Positions 1-6,986 are shown, counted from the first letter of the stretch. The stretch: DNA of 7,264 bases from Lentisphaeria bacterium UBA1791 (GCA_002314455.1 DCFZ01000054.1:8910-16173); one strand, 5' to 3'. Numbers and translations: made by a program. Notes: generated by a model not told the origin, from the sequence alone.

Positions 1-14
1 CGCACCCCAAAGCG

Positions 15-33
15 CCCGCTTACGCGGGATTTT
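15..33 (+). terminator. Possible short hairpin terminator of an upstream gene outside the window
   Basis: A 5-bp GC stem (CCCGC at 15-19, GCGGG at 24-28) closes a four-base loop and is followed by ATTTT at 29-33. This has the shape of a weak intrinsic terminator for a plus-strand gene ending off the left edge. The stem is short and the T-run is only four, so it could also be a piece of a repeat: a very similar CCCGCTTAC motif occurs near the right end at 7108-7116. The rest of 1-126 is AT-rich leader in which I see no supported gene. Confidence 0.3.
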
Positions 34-126
34 GTACTCCAGGCGGCTCGTCTATTTTGTTACTGCCCGTAAAAAAACGGTTAAAATCTTTGTGAAAAGT
101 TTGAGGTTTTGCTTTGCAGAAAATGC

Positions 127-156
127 TTGCGCGTGTTATTTTATATAATATATAAC
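127..156 (+). promoter_or_regulatory. Candidate sigma-70-type promoter for the five-gene operon
   Basis: A perfect TATAAT lies at 144-149 in a very AT-rich stretch, with an overlapping TATAAC at 151-156. No good -35 box sits 16-18 bases before TATAAT. For the second box, TTGCGC at 127-132 gives an 18-base spacer. Either choice would start transcription around 155-164 and leave a leader of roughly 30 bases before the ATG at 192. The A/T-rich bases at 71-110 could act as an UP element. The call rests on the -10 match and position only. Confidence 0.45.
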
Positions 157-191
157 CGGAAATGTTTTCACTCAATAAGGGAGTCTGATTT

Positions 192-1424
192 ATGGCAAAG
201 TTGCTTGCATTTCATGGCTTGTTGCCGACGCCGGAACGCGCCGCACAGGTTTCCGCCGTCCCCTATGACGTCGTCAATTCCGAGGAAGCCGCCGTGCTTG
301 CCGAGGGCAATCCGCTTTCGTTTCTGCACGTTTCCCGCCCTGAAATTGATATGGAAAAGGGCATTGATCTCTACGATGCGCGCGTTTACGCCCAGAGCAA
401 GGCGGCGTTTGAACGCATTTGCCGCGAAGCGCCGCTCAAGCTCGACGAGGAGCGTCATCTTTACGTTTACGAATTGACGATGAAAGGCCGCAGTCAGACC
501 GGCGTCATCGGCGCCGCCAGCGCGGCGGAATACCGTTCCGGCGTCATCAAGAAACACGAAAAGACCCGTCAGGACAAAGAGGACGACCGCACCCGTCAGG
601 TGATGGCGTTGCGTTCGCACACGGGTCCGGCGTTTTTCACCTACCGCGATCAGGCGGCGATCAACGATCTCGTCAACGCCGAGAAAAAACACGCGCCGCT
701 CTTTGATTTCGTCGCCGCCGACGGCGTCGGTCACAAATTGTGGCGCATCGACGCCAAAAAAAGTGCGGAACTTGCCGCGCTTTACGAAAAGCTCGTGCCG
801 GTTTTCTACATTGCCGACGGCCATCACCGCAGTGCGGCGGCGGCGCGCACGGCGACGGAGTGTGCGCCGGCGAATGGTGCGGGCGATCCCAACGCCGAAT
901 ACAATTATTTCCTCGCGGTCGCTTTCCCCGCGTCGGAACTCGCGATCATGCCGTACAACCGCGTGGTCAAGAGTCTCAACGCGCTTTCGCAGGAGCAATT
1001 CCTCGCCGCGCTCGACAAGGAATATCAGGTCACCGAATGTGCCGACGGCGAAGTGAAAACGCCCGGCCGCTTCAAGTTCTATCTCAACCGGAAGTGGTTC
1101 CTCGCGGTGCCGAAATTCGACGTTTCCAAGCTCGGCGTCATTGATGCGCTTGATGCGAGCATGTTGCAGCAGCACGTGCTGGCGCCGTTGCTCGGCATCG
1201 GCGATCCGCGCACCGACAAAAACATCTCCTTTGTCGGCGGCATCCGCGGCACGCAGGAATTGGTCAAGCTCGTCGATTCCGGCAAATTCGCGATCGCCTT
1301 TTCGATGCCGGCGGTCACCGTCGATCAATTGATGAAAATCGCCGACGCAGGCGAGATCATGCCGCCGAAATCGACCTGGTTCGAGCCGAAACTCCGCGAT
1401 GGATTGGTGTCGCACAATTTTTAA
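192..1424 (+). CDS. DUF1015 (COG4198) family protein
   Basis: This 410-residue protein has the hallmarks of the DUF1015 family: SAVPYDVV near the N terminus (21-28), NPLSFLHVSRPE (40-51), a charged KKHEKTRQDKEDDR stretch (120-133), the diagnostic YIADGHHRSAAA (206-217), and a C-terminal MPPKSTWFEPKLRDG block (390-404). The length is normal for the family. No signal peptide or membrane segment is visible, so it is probably cytoplasmic. The start is set by AAGGGAG at 177-183, 8 bases before the ATG. The biochemical role is not established from this sequence. Family members often lie near serine-biosynthesis genes (serA/serC), and I recall reports linking some to phosphorylation of free serine, but I cannot verify that here and no ser gene is in the window. 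It heads the operon, 20 bases before tsaD. Family call firm, function unknown. Confidence 0.93.
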   Translation: MAKLLAFHGLLPTPERAAQVSAVPYDVVNSEEAAVLAEGNPLSFLHVSRPEIDMEKGIDLYDARVYAQSKAAFERICREAPLKLDEERHLYVYELTMKGRSQTGVIGAASAAEYRSGVIKKHEKTRQDKEDDRTRQVMALRSHTGPAFFTYRDQAAINDLVNAEKKHAPLFDFVAADGVGHKLWRIDAKKSAELAALYEKLVPVFYIADGHHRSAAAARTATECAPANGAGDPNAEYNYFLAVAFPASELAIMPYNRVVKSLNALSQEQFLAALDKEYQVTECADGEVKTPGRFKFYLNRKWFLAVPKFDVSKLGVIDALDASMLQQHVLAPLLGIGDPRTDKNISFVGGIRGTQELVKLVDSGKFAIAFSMPAVTVDQLMKIADAGEIMPPKSTWFEPKLRDGLVSHNF

Positions 1425-1444
1425 GGAATCGAGGCGATTGATCT

Positions 1445-2530
1445 ATGGCATTGATCCTCGGCATTGAATCCAGCTGCGACGAGACCGCCGCCGCCGTCGT
1501 CCGCGACGGACGCGACGTGTTGTCGAGCGTCATCGCTTCGCAGATCGCGGTTCACGCGCCGCTCGGCGGCGTCGTCCCCGAACTCGCCGCCCGCGAACAC
1601 CTCAAGGCGCTCAATCCCTGTGTCGAAGCGGCGTTGCGCGAAAGCAACACCACGCTCGACGACATCGACGCAATCGCCGTCACGCAGGGCCCCGGACTGA
1701 TCCCCGCCCTGCTCGTCGGGCTGAATTACGCCAAAGGACTCGCGCTCGGGCACAACAAGCCGCTCATCGGCGCCAATCACTTTATGGCGCACATTTACGG
1801 CGCGTTTCTCGACGGCGAAGATCATCTGTTGCGCGAGAAGTCGACTTATCCGTTGCTCGCGTTGGTCGTTTCGGGCGGTCACACCTCGCTCGTGCTCGTC
1901 GACGAAAACGGCAATGCGCGTCAGCTTGGTTCGACCATCGACGACGCGGCGGGCGAAGCGCTCGACAAGGGGTCGAAATTGCTCGGTCTCGGCTATCCCG
2001 GCGGGCCGGCGATCCAAAAAGCGGGCGCCGACGGCGACGTCAACGCCTTCAATTTCCCGCGGCCGCTGACCGGTGCGGCGGGCAAGCCGCTCGCGCCTGA
2101 ATTGCGTTACAGTTTCAGTTTCAGCGGCATCAAGACCGCGTTGCTCTATCACGTGCGCAAATACGGTGACGCCGACGGCAAACTGACCGGCAAACTCCTC
2201 GCCGACACGGCGGCGAGTTACCAGTTCGCGGTCGTCGACACGCTGGTGCGCAAGGCGCTCGTTGCGGTGCGCGATTTCAACGTCCGCACGGTCGTCCTCG
2301 CGGGCGGCGTCGCCTGCAACAAGGTGTTGCGCGCCAACCTCGCGGAGCGCATGCCCAAAAACGTGCGGCTGCAGATTGCGCCGCCCAAGTATTGCACGGA
2401 CAATGCGGCAATGGTCGGCGGCGTCGGCTACTGCCACTTCGTCAAAAAGGAATTCGTCGATTTCAACATCGACTCGTTTGCGCGGTTGCCGAAATTTGTC
2501 CGGGTGCCGTTTGCCAATTTCATGGATTAA
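1445..2530 (+). CDS. tsaD: tRNA N6-adenosine threonylcarbamoyltransferase TsaD
   Basis: TsaD transfers the threonylcarbamoyl group from threonylcarbamoyl-AMP to A37 of tRNAs that read ANN codons, giving t6A. In bacteria it works in the cytoplasm with TsaB and TsaE, after TsaC/TsaC2; none of those partners is in this window. The 361-residue protein shows the family signatures in order: LGIESSCDETAAAV (5-18), GGVVPELAAREH (41-52), the metal-binding pair H112/H116 in NHFMAH, VSGGHTSL (142-149), TIDDAAGEALDKG (164-176), GYPGGP (183-188), SFSGIKTA (225-232), AGGVACNKVLR (286-296) and YCTDNAAM with metal ligand D319. It is slightly longer than the usual 335-345 residues, with a short C-terminal tail. 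GAGG at 1431-1434 precedes the ATG by 10 bases. All key residues are present, so it is expected to be active and essential. Confidence 0.97.
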   Translation: MALILGIESSCDETAAAVVRDGRDVLSSVIASQIAVHAPLGGVVPELAAREHLKALNPCVEAALRESNTTLDDIDAIAVTQGPGLIPALLVGLNYAKGLALGHNKPLIGANHFMAHIYGAFLDGEDHLLREKSTYPLLALVVSGGHTSLVLVDENGNARQLGSTIDDAAGEALDKGSKLLGLGYPGGPAIQKAGADGDVNAFNFPRPLTGAAGKPLAPELRYSFSFSGIKTALLYHVRKYGDADGKLTGKLLADTAASYQFAVVDTLVRKALVAVRDFNVRTVVLAGGVACNKVLRANLAERMPKNVRLQIAPPKYCTDNAAMVGGVGYCHFVKKEFVDFNIDSFARLPKFVRVPFANFMD

Positions 2531-2542
2531 AGGATTTTTACG

Positions 2543-3181
2543 ATGGCTGATTTGGTGGTTTTCGATCTTGACGGTACGATCGCCGACACCCGGCTCGACC
2601 TCGCCGGCGCGGTCAATTATATGCGCGGCACGATGCAGTTGGAGCCGTTGCAGACCGAGCGCATCGTCCGCATGGTCGGCAACGGGATGACCAATCTCGT
2701 GCGCCGCGCCGTCGCCGACGTCGAGATCGACTTCGACGAAGCGTTGCGCCGGATGAAGCGTTATTACGCCGATCATCTTCTGGATACGACCTGCCTCTAC
2801 CCCGGCGTCGCCCAGGGCGTTGCGGAATTACACCAGAAAGGCGTCAAGGTCGCGATGGTTTCCAACAAGCCCGTCGCCGCCTGCAAAAGCATTCTCGACG
2901 GACTTCAGATCGGCGAATATTTCGACGCCGTCATCGGCGGCGACGACGCCTATCCGCTCAAGCCGGAGCCGGATTCCTTGTTGGCGCTGTTGCAGAAATT
3001 TGATCTTTCCAGCAAAAACGCGTGGATCGTCGGCGACAACTACACCGATCTGGAAGCGGGACGGCGTGCCGGTTTCCGGCGGGTTTTCGTCACCTACGGA
3101 TTCGGCGACGCCCGCAACGAAAAGCCCGATTTCACCGCCGGGAGTTTTGCGGAATTCATGATGATCATCCGGGGGTTTTAG
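2543..3181 (+). CDS. gph: HAD-family hydrolase, phosphoglycolate phosphatase-like (Gph)
   Basis: This 212-residue HAD-superfamily phosphatase has all four motifs: FDLDGTIADT with nucleophile D8 and acid D10 (7-16), VSNK with S107, LKPEP with K140, and GDNYTDLEAG with D165 and D169. A helical C1-type cap lies between motifs I and II (about residues 15-90) and carries VGNGMTNLVRRA. This pattern and length fit phosphoglycolate phosphatase, which removes 2-phosphoglycolate formed in repair of oxidised DNA ends or by Rubisco. Close relatives such as pyrophosphatase PpaX or beta-phosphoglucomutase-like enzymes cannot be excluded by reading alone. AAAGGA just after the tsaD stop sets the ATG. It starts 12 bases after tsaD and ends 9 bases before cca, so it is almost certainly co-transcribed. 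One TTA leucine codon near 2827 is unusual among these genes. Confidence 0.85.
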   Translation: MADLVVFDLDGTIADTRLDLAGAVNYMRGTMQLEPLQTERIVRMVGNGMTNLVRRAVADVEIDFDEALRRMKRYYADHLLDTTCLYPGVAQGVAELHQKGVKVAMVSNKPVAACKSILDGLQIGEYFDAVIGGDDAYPLKPEPDSLLALLQKFDLSSKNAWIVGDNYTDLEAGRRAGFRRVFVTYGFGDARNEKPDFTAGSFAEFMMIIRGF

Positions 3182-3190
3182 GAGTTCCCG

Positions 3191-4531
3191 ATGCACCTTG
3201 CGCTACCGGCAACGGCGGAATTCACCGCCTTGCGGCATGCGGCGAAAAAGCTTGCCGATGCCGGATTTCCGACGCGTCTGGTCGGCGGCGCGGTGCGCGA
3301 CCTCGTGCTCGGCAAAACGCCGAGCGATCTCGATCTCGTCACGACGGCGCACCATCTGAAAGTCGTCGAACTTTTTCCGGGGAGCCGCGTCGTCGGGCAA
3401 AGTTTCGGCGTTGCGCTGCTCGAAAACGAGGGCTTCCAGTTTGAGACCGCCACCGCCCGGAAAGAGCGCACCTATCTCGACGGCAGACACCCCGAAGCAA
3501 TCCAGACGACGACCGATTTCAGCGTCGACGCCGAACGCCGGGACTTCACGATCAACGCGATGAGTTGCGACCCCGTCACCGGGGAACTTTTTGACTATCA
3601 CGACGGCGTCGGCGATCTCGCGCGCGGAATCGTCCGCACCGTCGGCGACCCCGAACGCCGCTTCACCGAAGACTACTTGCGCATGCTCCGCGCCGTGCGT
3701 TTTGCGGCGCGTTACGATTTTGCCCTGCACGACGAAACGCGTGCGGCGATCGAAAAAAACGCCGCGCTCGCCGCCCGGATCGCGCCGGAAAGAGTCCGCG
3801 AGGAATTGACGCAGATGCTGACGTCGCGCTTCCCCGAAAAGGCTTTCCGTTTGCTGGAAGCGACGGGGCTTCTGCGATATCTTTTGCCGGAAATCGCCCG
3901 GCTCCGCCAAGTCGAACAGCCGAAAGAATTTCACCCCGAGGGCGACGTCTTCGAGCATACGCTGTTGATGCTCCGCCACCAGGCGCTGCCGTTTCCGTTG
4001 CTCGCCTGGAGCATTCTGCTGCACGACGTCGGCAAATTCGCCACCGCGCGGCGCGACGAAACGGGGAGGATCCGCTTTTTCGGTCACGAGAGCGAGGGGG
4101 CGCGTCTTGCCGTCGAAATTCTGACGCGACTGCACTTTTCGCGCCACGAGATCAAGGTGATCGAGCACGCGATCCAATACCACATGCGTTTTGCTTCGGT
4201 CGAAGCGATGAAAAAAAGCCGGCTCCGCCAGCTGGTCGCCGATGAGAATTTCGCGCTGGAACTGGAACTCAACCGGCTCGACTGTCTCGCTTCCAATCAC
4301 CTCTTTGGCGCATTCGTCTGCGCGCTCGATTTTCTGCACACGCTTCCCGCCGTGGCGTTGCCGCCGCCCCTGATCACGGGGGGCGACCTCATCGCCGCGG
4401 GACTGGCGCCTTCGCCGCGCTTTAAAGTCCTGCTCGACGCGCTCTTTGAGATCCAGCTTGCCCGCAAGATCGACGACCGCGCAGCGATGCAACAGCACTT
4501 GAAACAATTGCTGGAGGCCGATCGTGGATAA
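3191..4531 (+). CDS. cca: CCA tRNA nucleotidyltransferase, class II, with HD domain
   Basis: This cytoplasmic enzyme adds or repairs the 3'-terminal CCA of tRNA, the site of aminoacylation. The 446-residue protein has the class II poly(A) polymerase/CCA head: LVGGAVRD (30-37), catalytic carboxylates D46 and D48 in PSDLDLV, RRDFTINAM (116-124), and the nucleotide-selecting helix EDYLRMLRAVRF (160-171). An HD phosphohydrolase domain follows (H256; HDVGK at 278-282), as in bacterial CCA enzymes with 2'-phosphatase or phosphodiesterase activity. The C-terminal ITGGDLIAAGLAPSPRF (395-411) matches the family tail. AGGAG at 3180-3184 fixes the ATG. Class II members also include A-adding enzymes, CC-adding enzymes and poly(A) polymerases; full CCA addition is the default reading. 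The one tRNA gene in the window already encodes CCA, so repair would be the need there. The stop overlaps the radC start by 8 bases. Confidence 0.92.
   Translation: MHLALPATAEFTALRHAAKKLADAGFPTRLVGGAVRDLVLGKTPSDLDLVTTAHHLKVVELFPGSRVVGQSFGVALLENEGFQFETATARKERTYLDGRHPEAIQTTTDFSVDAERRDFTINAMSCDPVTGELFDYHDGVGDLARGIVRTVGDPERRFTEDYLRMLRAVRFAARYDFALHDETRAAIEKNAALAARIAPERVREELTQMLTSRFPEKAFRLLEATGLLRYLLPEIARLRQVEQPKEFHPEGDVFEHTLLMLRHQALPFPLLAWSILLHDVGKFATARRDETGRIRFFGHESEGARLAVEILTRLHFSRHEIKVIEHAIQYHMRFASVEAMKKSRLRQLVADENFALELELNRLDCLASNHLFGAFVCALDFLHTLPAVALPPPLITGGDLIAAGLAPSPRFKVLLDALFEIQLARKIDDRAAMQQHLKQLLEADRG
4513..4526 (+). promoter_or_regulatory. Ribosome binding site and GTG start of radC inside the end of cca
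   Basis: GGAGG at 4513-4517 lies 6 bases before GTG at 4524-4526, all within the last codons of cca, whose stop is TAA at 4529-4531. The strong Shine-Dalgarno site and the spacing select this GTG as the radC start. The 8-base overlap in another frame is a typical arrangement for translational coupling, so radC is probably translated by ribosomes finishing cca. Confidence 0.75.
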
Positions 4532-5201
4532 TCCTCTTTACGCCGGTCATCGCGGCCGCTTGCGCGAAAGGTTTCTCGCGCACGGACTTGCCGCTTTGCA
4601 GGACTACGAGGCGATCGAACTTCTGCTCACCTACGCCATCGCGCGGCGCGACGTCAAACCGATCGCCAAGGCGATGTTTGCCAAATTCGGCACGATCGAA
4701 CGCATACTCGACGCGACGCCGGAGGAGTTGCTCGGGATCGACGGCATGGGGCCCGCAAGCGCGGGATTGCTCAAGTTGATCAAGGAATTATGCGCCAAGT
4801 ATCTCGAGCAGAAACTCGTCAACCGCGATCTGATCCTCGATACGCCGCGCCGCGTCATCGACTTCTGCCGGATGAAACTCGCCGGCGGCAAAAAGGAAAC
4901 GCTCCTTTTGCTCTACCTCAACGCGCACCACATACTGATCGATTACGAAAGCGTTTCCGGCACCGTCGACCGCGCCGCCATTTATGCGCGCGAGATCGTC
5001 GAAAAGGCTTTGCTGCTTCACGCCAGCGGCGTCATCGCCGCCCACAATCACCCGAGCGGCGTGTGCGATCCTTCCAACGAGGATATCGATCTGACGCGAA
5101 CCGTGATGAATGCGCTGGGAACCGTCGGCATTACGCTGTTTGATCACTTTGTCATCACGCGCAACGCCGCTTACAGCATTTTGCGCGCCAAACCGTTTTA
5201 A
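4524..5201 (+). CDS. radC: RadC-family protein (JAMM/MPN metalloprotease-like domain)
   Basis: This 225-residue protein has full RadC architecture. The N-terminal region opens with HRGRLRERF (9-17). A helix-hairpin-helix element, LLGIDGMGPASAGLL (69-83), typical of DNA contact, follows. The C-terminal JAMM/MPN domain carries the zinc motif HNHPSG with H174 and H176, then PSNED with D187 ten residues later. GTVDRAAIYAREIVEKAL (146-163) is the usual block before it. RadC was first tied to DNA repair, but the Escherichia coli assignment was later questioned and the true substrate is unclear. The HxH-x10-D metal ligands are intact. The start is GTG with a strong GGAGG. It is the last gene of the operon, overlaps cca by 8 bases, and its stop shares TTAA with the stop of the convergent ABC gene. 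The length is typical, and it lies among housekeeping genes rather than in a mobile island. Confidence 0.93.
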   Translation: MDNPLYAGHRGRLRERFLAHGLAALQDYEAIELLLTYAIARRDVKPIAKAMFAKFGTIERILDATPEELLGIDGMGPASAGLLKLIKELCAKYLEQKLVNRDLILDTPRRVIDFCRMKLAGGKKETLLLLYLNAHHILIDYESVSGTVDRAAIYAREIVEKALLLHASGVIAAHNHPSGVCDPSNEDIDLTRTVMNALGTVGITLFDHFVITRNAAYSILRAKPF

Positions 5202-6841
5202 GCGTCGCGTCCCGGCAGCGTGAAAGATTTTCCGAGTTCGTCGGGGAGCATTTCGTGCACCGCCGCCAACACGCTCTTTTTGCCGTGGAGTTTCCGCATC
5301 AACGCATAAAATTGCGCGCGTCCCGCCGTGTCGAGGTGCGCCGCGGGTTCGTCAAAGAGCAAAATGTCGGTGTCGCGCAGAAGTTCGCGGGCGAGCACGA
5401 GACGGAGTTTCTCGCCGCCGGAGAAGTTGTCGCCGTTTTCCTTGACTTCGGCGTTGAGTCCGCCGCGCGGCGCAAGAACGCTCCAGAAATTGAGCTCCTG
5501 CAGCATCGCGATCAAGGTGTCGTCGCTCAAGTTGCAATTGCCCAAAAGAAGATTTTCACGCACACTCCCCTTGATGAATTCGGGGTGCTGACCGATATAG
5601 CCGATGCGCGAACGGTATGCGGCAAGCGGAAATTCGCCGATTTCCTTGCCGCCGATCGTGATTTCGCCCGTATGAAGTTCGTAAAGCCGCAGAAAGAGCG
5701 CGAGCAACGTGCTTTTGCCGCTGCCGTTGGCGCCGCGCAAAAAGAGCACTTCTCCGCCCGGCACGGCAAAATCGACGTGGTCAAACAACACGCGGCCGTC
5801 GTAACCGAATGCGACGTCGCGAAAGACGATGTCACCCGCAAGACGCACGTCGGCAACGGCGCCGGCAGCGGCGCTTTCACCCTTGACCTGCCGGAGCTCG
5901 TTCAACCGGTTCCACGCCGCGCGCGCCGCTTCCATCTGGACGAATATGCCGCCGAGTATCCGCGCGGGGGCAAAGAGCAACATCGTCAGCGTGACGACCG
6001 CCCACGCCTCGCCGAGCGTGACACATCTGATCGTGACGAGCCACAACTGGTAAATGGCGATCGTGCCGGCGCAAAGCCACACCGGCAACTGCAGACAACT
6101 GCGGAAAAGATATTCGTTGCCGAGCCGCATCGAGGCGAGATTGCCCCAGCGCGACAGCCCCGATTCAACGCGGGCGCTCGCGTTTTCCAATGCCGCATGC
6201 GTCTTGACCGTGCGGTGACGGGCGAGATACTCCTGCATCACGTGCCGTTCGGATGCGGCGCACTCCTGCAAATGAAGCGCGAGCCGGTATTGCCGCCGGC
6301 GGAAAAGAAAACAGATCACGCTCTGCAAAAAGAGAAAAGGCACGGCAAAAAGCGCACATTTTAAACTGACCAGCGCAATCGTCACCCAGGCGATGACAAG
6401 TTTCAACGCGCACGAAATCACCGAAAGCGCTCCGCCGCGCCAGAAACCGAGCACTTCGCCGACGTCGTTCTGAATGCGGTTGAAAAAATATCCGGCGCCG
6501 CGGCTTAACAGAAAATCCTCCGGCAACGTCAGCAAATGACGGAATATCGAACCTTTGAGAAAACTCCGCGCCGCGATCATGAATTTGCCGTTGAGCCAGC
6601 CGTTGAAACTTTCAAACGCAAAGGCCAACACCAACACCGCCGCGAGAATGATCATCCACGTGATAAATTGCAGCTTCACCCCCGCCGTGACGGCGTCGAT
6701 CAAAGAACGCTGAATCAATGGCGAAGCACAGCGCAACAACACGATGACGGCGTCCAAGATGATGATGGCAACGGAAAAACGGCAAAAGGGCGCCGAAAAC
6801 AATTCGCCGAAAAGCGATCCCGCAGAAGTTTTCTTTGCCAT
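5198..6841 (-). CDS. ABC transporter, fused permease and ATP-binding half-transporter (exporter type)
   Basis: The 547-residue protein (numbering from the ATG at 6841) has an exporter-type membrane domain with about six hydrophobic segments (roughly 22-38, 61-77, 137-159, 161-180, 250-271, 279-298). A C-terminal ATPase follows with an aromatic A-loop (FGYDGR, Y347), Walker A GANGSGKST (370-378), Q-loop GYIGQ (Q418), signature FSGGE (473-477) in place of the common LSGGQ, Walker B DILLFDEP with catalytic E498, and switch H529. All catalytic residues are present. It should work as a homodimer, or as a heterodimer with a partner encoded elsewhere, in the inner membrane. No peptidase domain, substrate gene or outer-membrane partner is in view, so lipid, peptide or drug export cannot be told apart. 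TTG at 6844 is an in-frame alternative start, but the ATG has better spacing from GAGG. It converges on radC with a 4-base overlap. Confidence 0.9.
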   Translation of the reverse strand: MAKKTSAGSLFGELFSAPFCRFSVAIIILDAVIVLLRCASPLIQRSLIDAVTAGVKLQFITWMIILAAVLVLAFAFESFNGWLNGKFMIAARSFLKGSIFRHLLTLPEDFLLSRGAGYFFNRIQNDVGEVLGFWRGGALSVISCALKLVIAWVTIALVSLKCALFAVPFLFLQSVICFLFRRRQYRLALHLQECAASERHVMQEYLARHRTVKTHAALENASARVESGLSRWGNLASMRLGNEYLFRSCLQLPVWLCAGTIAIYQLWLVTIRCVTLGEAWAVVTLTMLLFAPARILGGIFVQMEAARAAWNRLNELRQVKGESAAAGAVADVRLAGDIVFRDVAFGYDGRVLFDHVDFAVPGGEVLFLRGANGSGKSTLLALFLRLYELHTGEITIGGKEIGEFPLAAYRSRIGYIGQHPEFIKGSVRENLLLGNCNLSDDTLIAMLQELNFWSVLAPRGGLNAEVKENGDNFSGGEKLRLVLARELLRDTDILLFDEPAAHLDTAGRAQFYALMRKLHGKKSVLAAVHEMLPDELGKSFTLPGRDA

Positions 6842-6853
6842 CAATCCCTCTCT
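6839..6853 (-). promoter_or_regulatory. Ribosome binding site deciding the ABC gene start
   Basis: Read on the minus strand, AGAGAGGGA is followed directly by TTG and then ATG. The GAGG core is 5 bases from the ATG at 6841 but only 2 from the TTG at 6844. Normal spacing therefore favours the ATG, which removes one methionine from the longer reading. Confidence 0.6.
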
Positions 6854-6874
6854 TGTGGTTTTACAGGTATCTTT

Positions 6875-6903
6875 AAAATAACCCGATATCAGAGAAAAAG
6901 CAA
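6875..6903 (-). promoter_or_regulatory. Candidate promoter of the ABC transporter gene
   Basis: On the minus strand, TTGCTT (plus positions 6898-6903) and TATTTT (6875-6880) are separated by exactly 17 bases, which fits a sigma-70-type promoter. Transcription would start near 6868 and give a leader of about 27 bases before the ATG. The spacer contains a GATATC palindrome at 6885-6890. The boxes are imperfect matches, so this is a positional inference. Confidence 0.4.
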
Positions 6904-6944
6904 ATTTTTCACAGTAAACTTTTCCTGAAAAAGAGATTTCACGT

Positions 6945-6972
6945 TTGCATTTTTGAAAAGCGGGTGTATATT
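6945..6972 (+). promoter_or_regulatory. Candidate promoter of the tRNA-Ser gene
   Basis: TTGCAT at 6945-6950 and TATATT at 6967-6972 are 16 bases apart, with TG immediately before the -10 box. Transcription would begin around 6979, a few bases before the mature tRNA 5' end at 6987, as is common for single tRNA genes. The -35 match is weak. The promoter is divergent from that of the ABC gene in the same 145-base spacer. Confidence 0.4.
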
Positions 6973-6986
6973 GTATTACCCACAGC

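Noticed and set aside
67..80. CCGT-A6-ACGG mini hairpin in the leader
   Set aside because: A 4-bp stem around an A-run is too weak to call a riboswitch, operator or terminator.
1..148. Open frames at the left edge (all three plus frames are open for at least 70 bases)
   Set aside because: They are too short and lack any recognisable C-terminal motif. They could be the tail of a gene outside the window but cannot be assigned to one frame.
109..477. 122-codon plus-strand open frame crossing the operon promoter and DUF1015 start
   Set aside because: It overlaps the DUF1015 gene in another frame, begins before the likely transcription start and becomes Arg/Ser-rich as out-of-frame GC-rich sequence does.
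168..1415. 415-codon minus-strand open frame opposite the DUF1015 gene
   Set aside because: It lies in exact antisense codon register with a well-recognised gene and exists because TTA, CTA and TCA codons are absent there. The translation is rich in Arg, Asp, Glu and Gly with no domain.
1421..2776. 451-codon minus-strand open frame opposite tsaD and the start of gph
   Set aside because: It is an antisense mirror of two confident genes in the same codon register, with low-complexity charged composition and no motif.
3203..4507. 434-codon minus-strand open frame opposite cca
   Set aside because: It is an in-register shadow of cca, whose motifs are all intact on the plus strand. No ribosome binding site or domain supports it.
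4524..5201. RadC-like JAMM protein as a sign of a mobile or anti-defence island
   Set aside because: This copy has the full chromosomal RadC architecture and sits in a housekeeping operon. No plasmid, phage or restriction gene is nearby.
5255..6364. 369-codon plus-strand open frame opposite the ABC transporter
   Set aside because: It is an in-register shadow of the ABC gene, whose Walker A, signature, Walker B and H-switch are clear on the minus strand.
6536..6928. 130-codon plus-strand open frame over the ABC 5' end and spacer
   Set aside because: It overlaps the membrane-domain coding sequence antisense and runs through the promoter region. The composition is highly charged with no motif.
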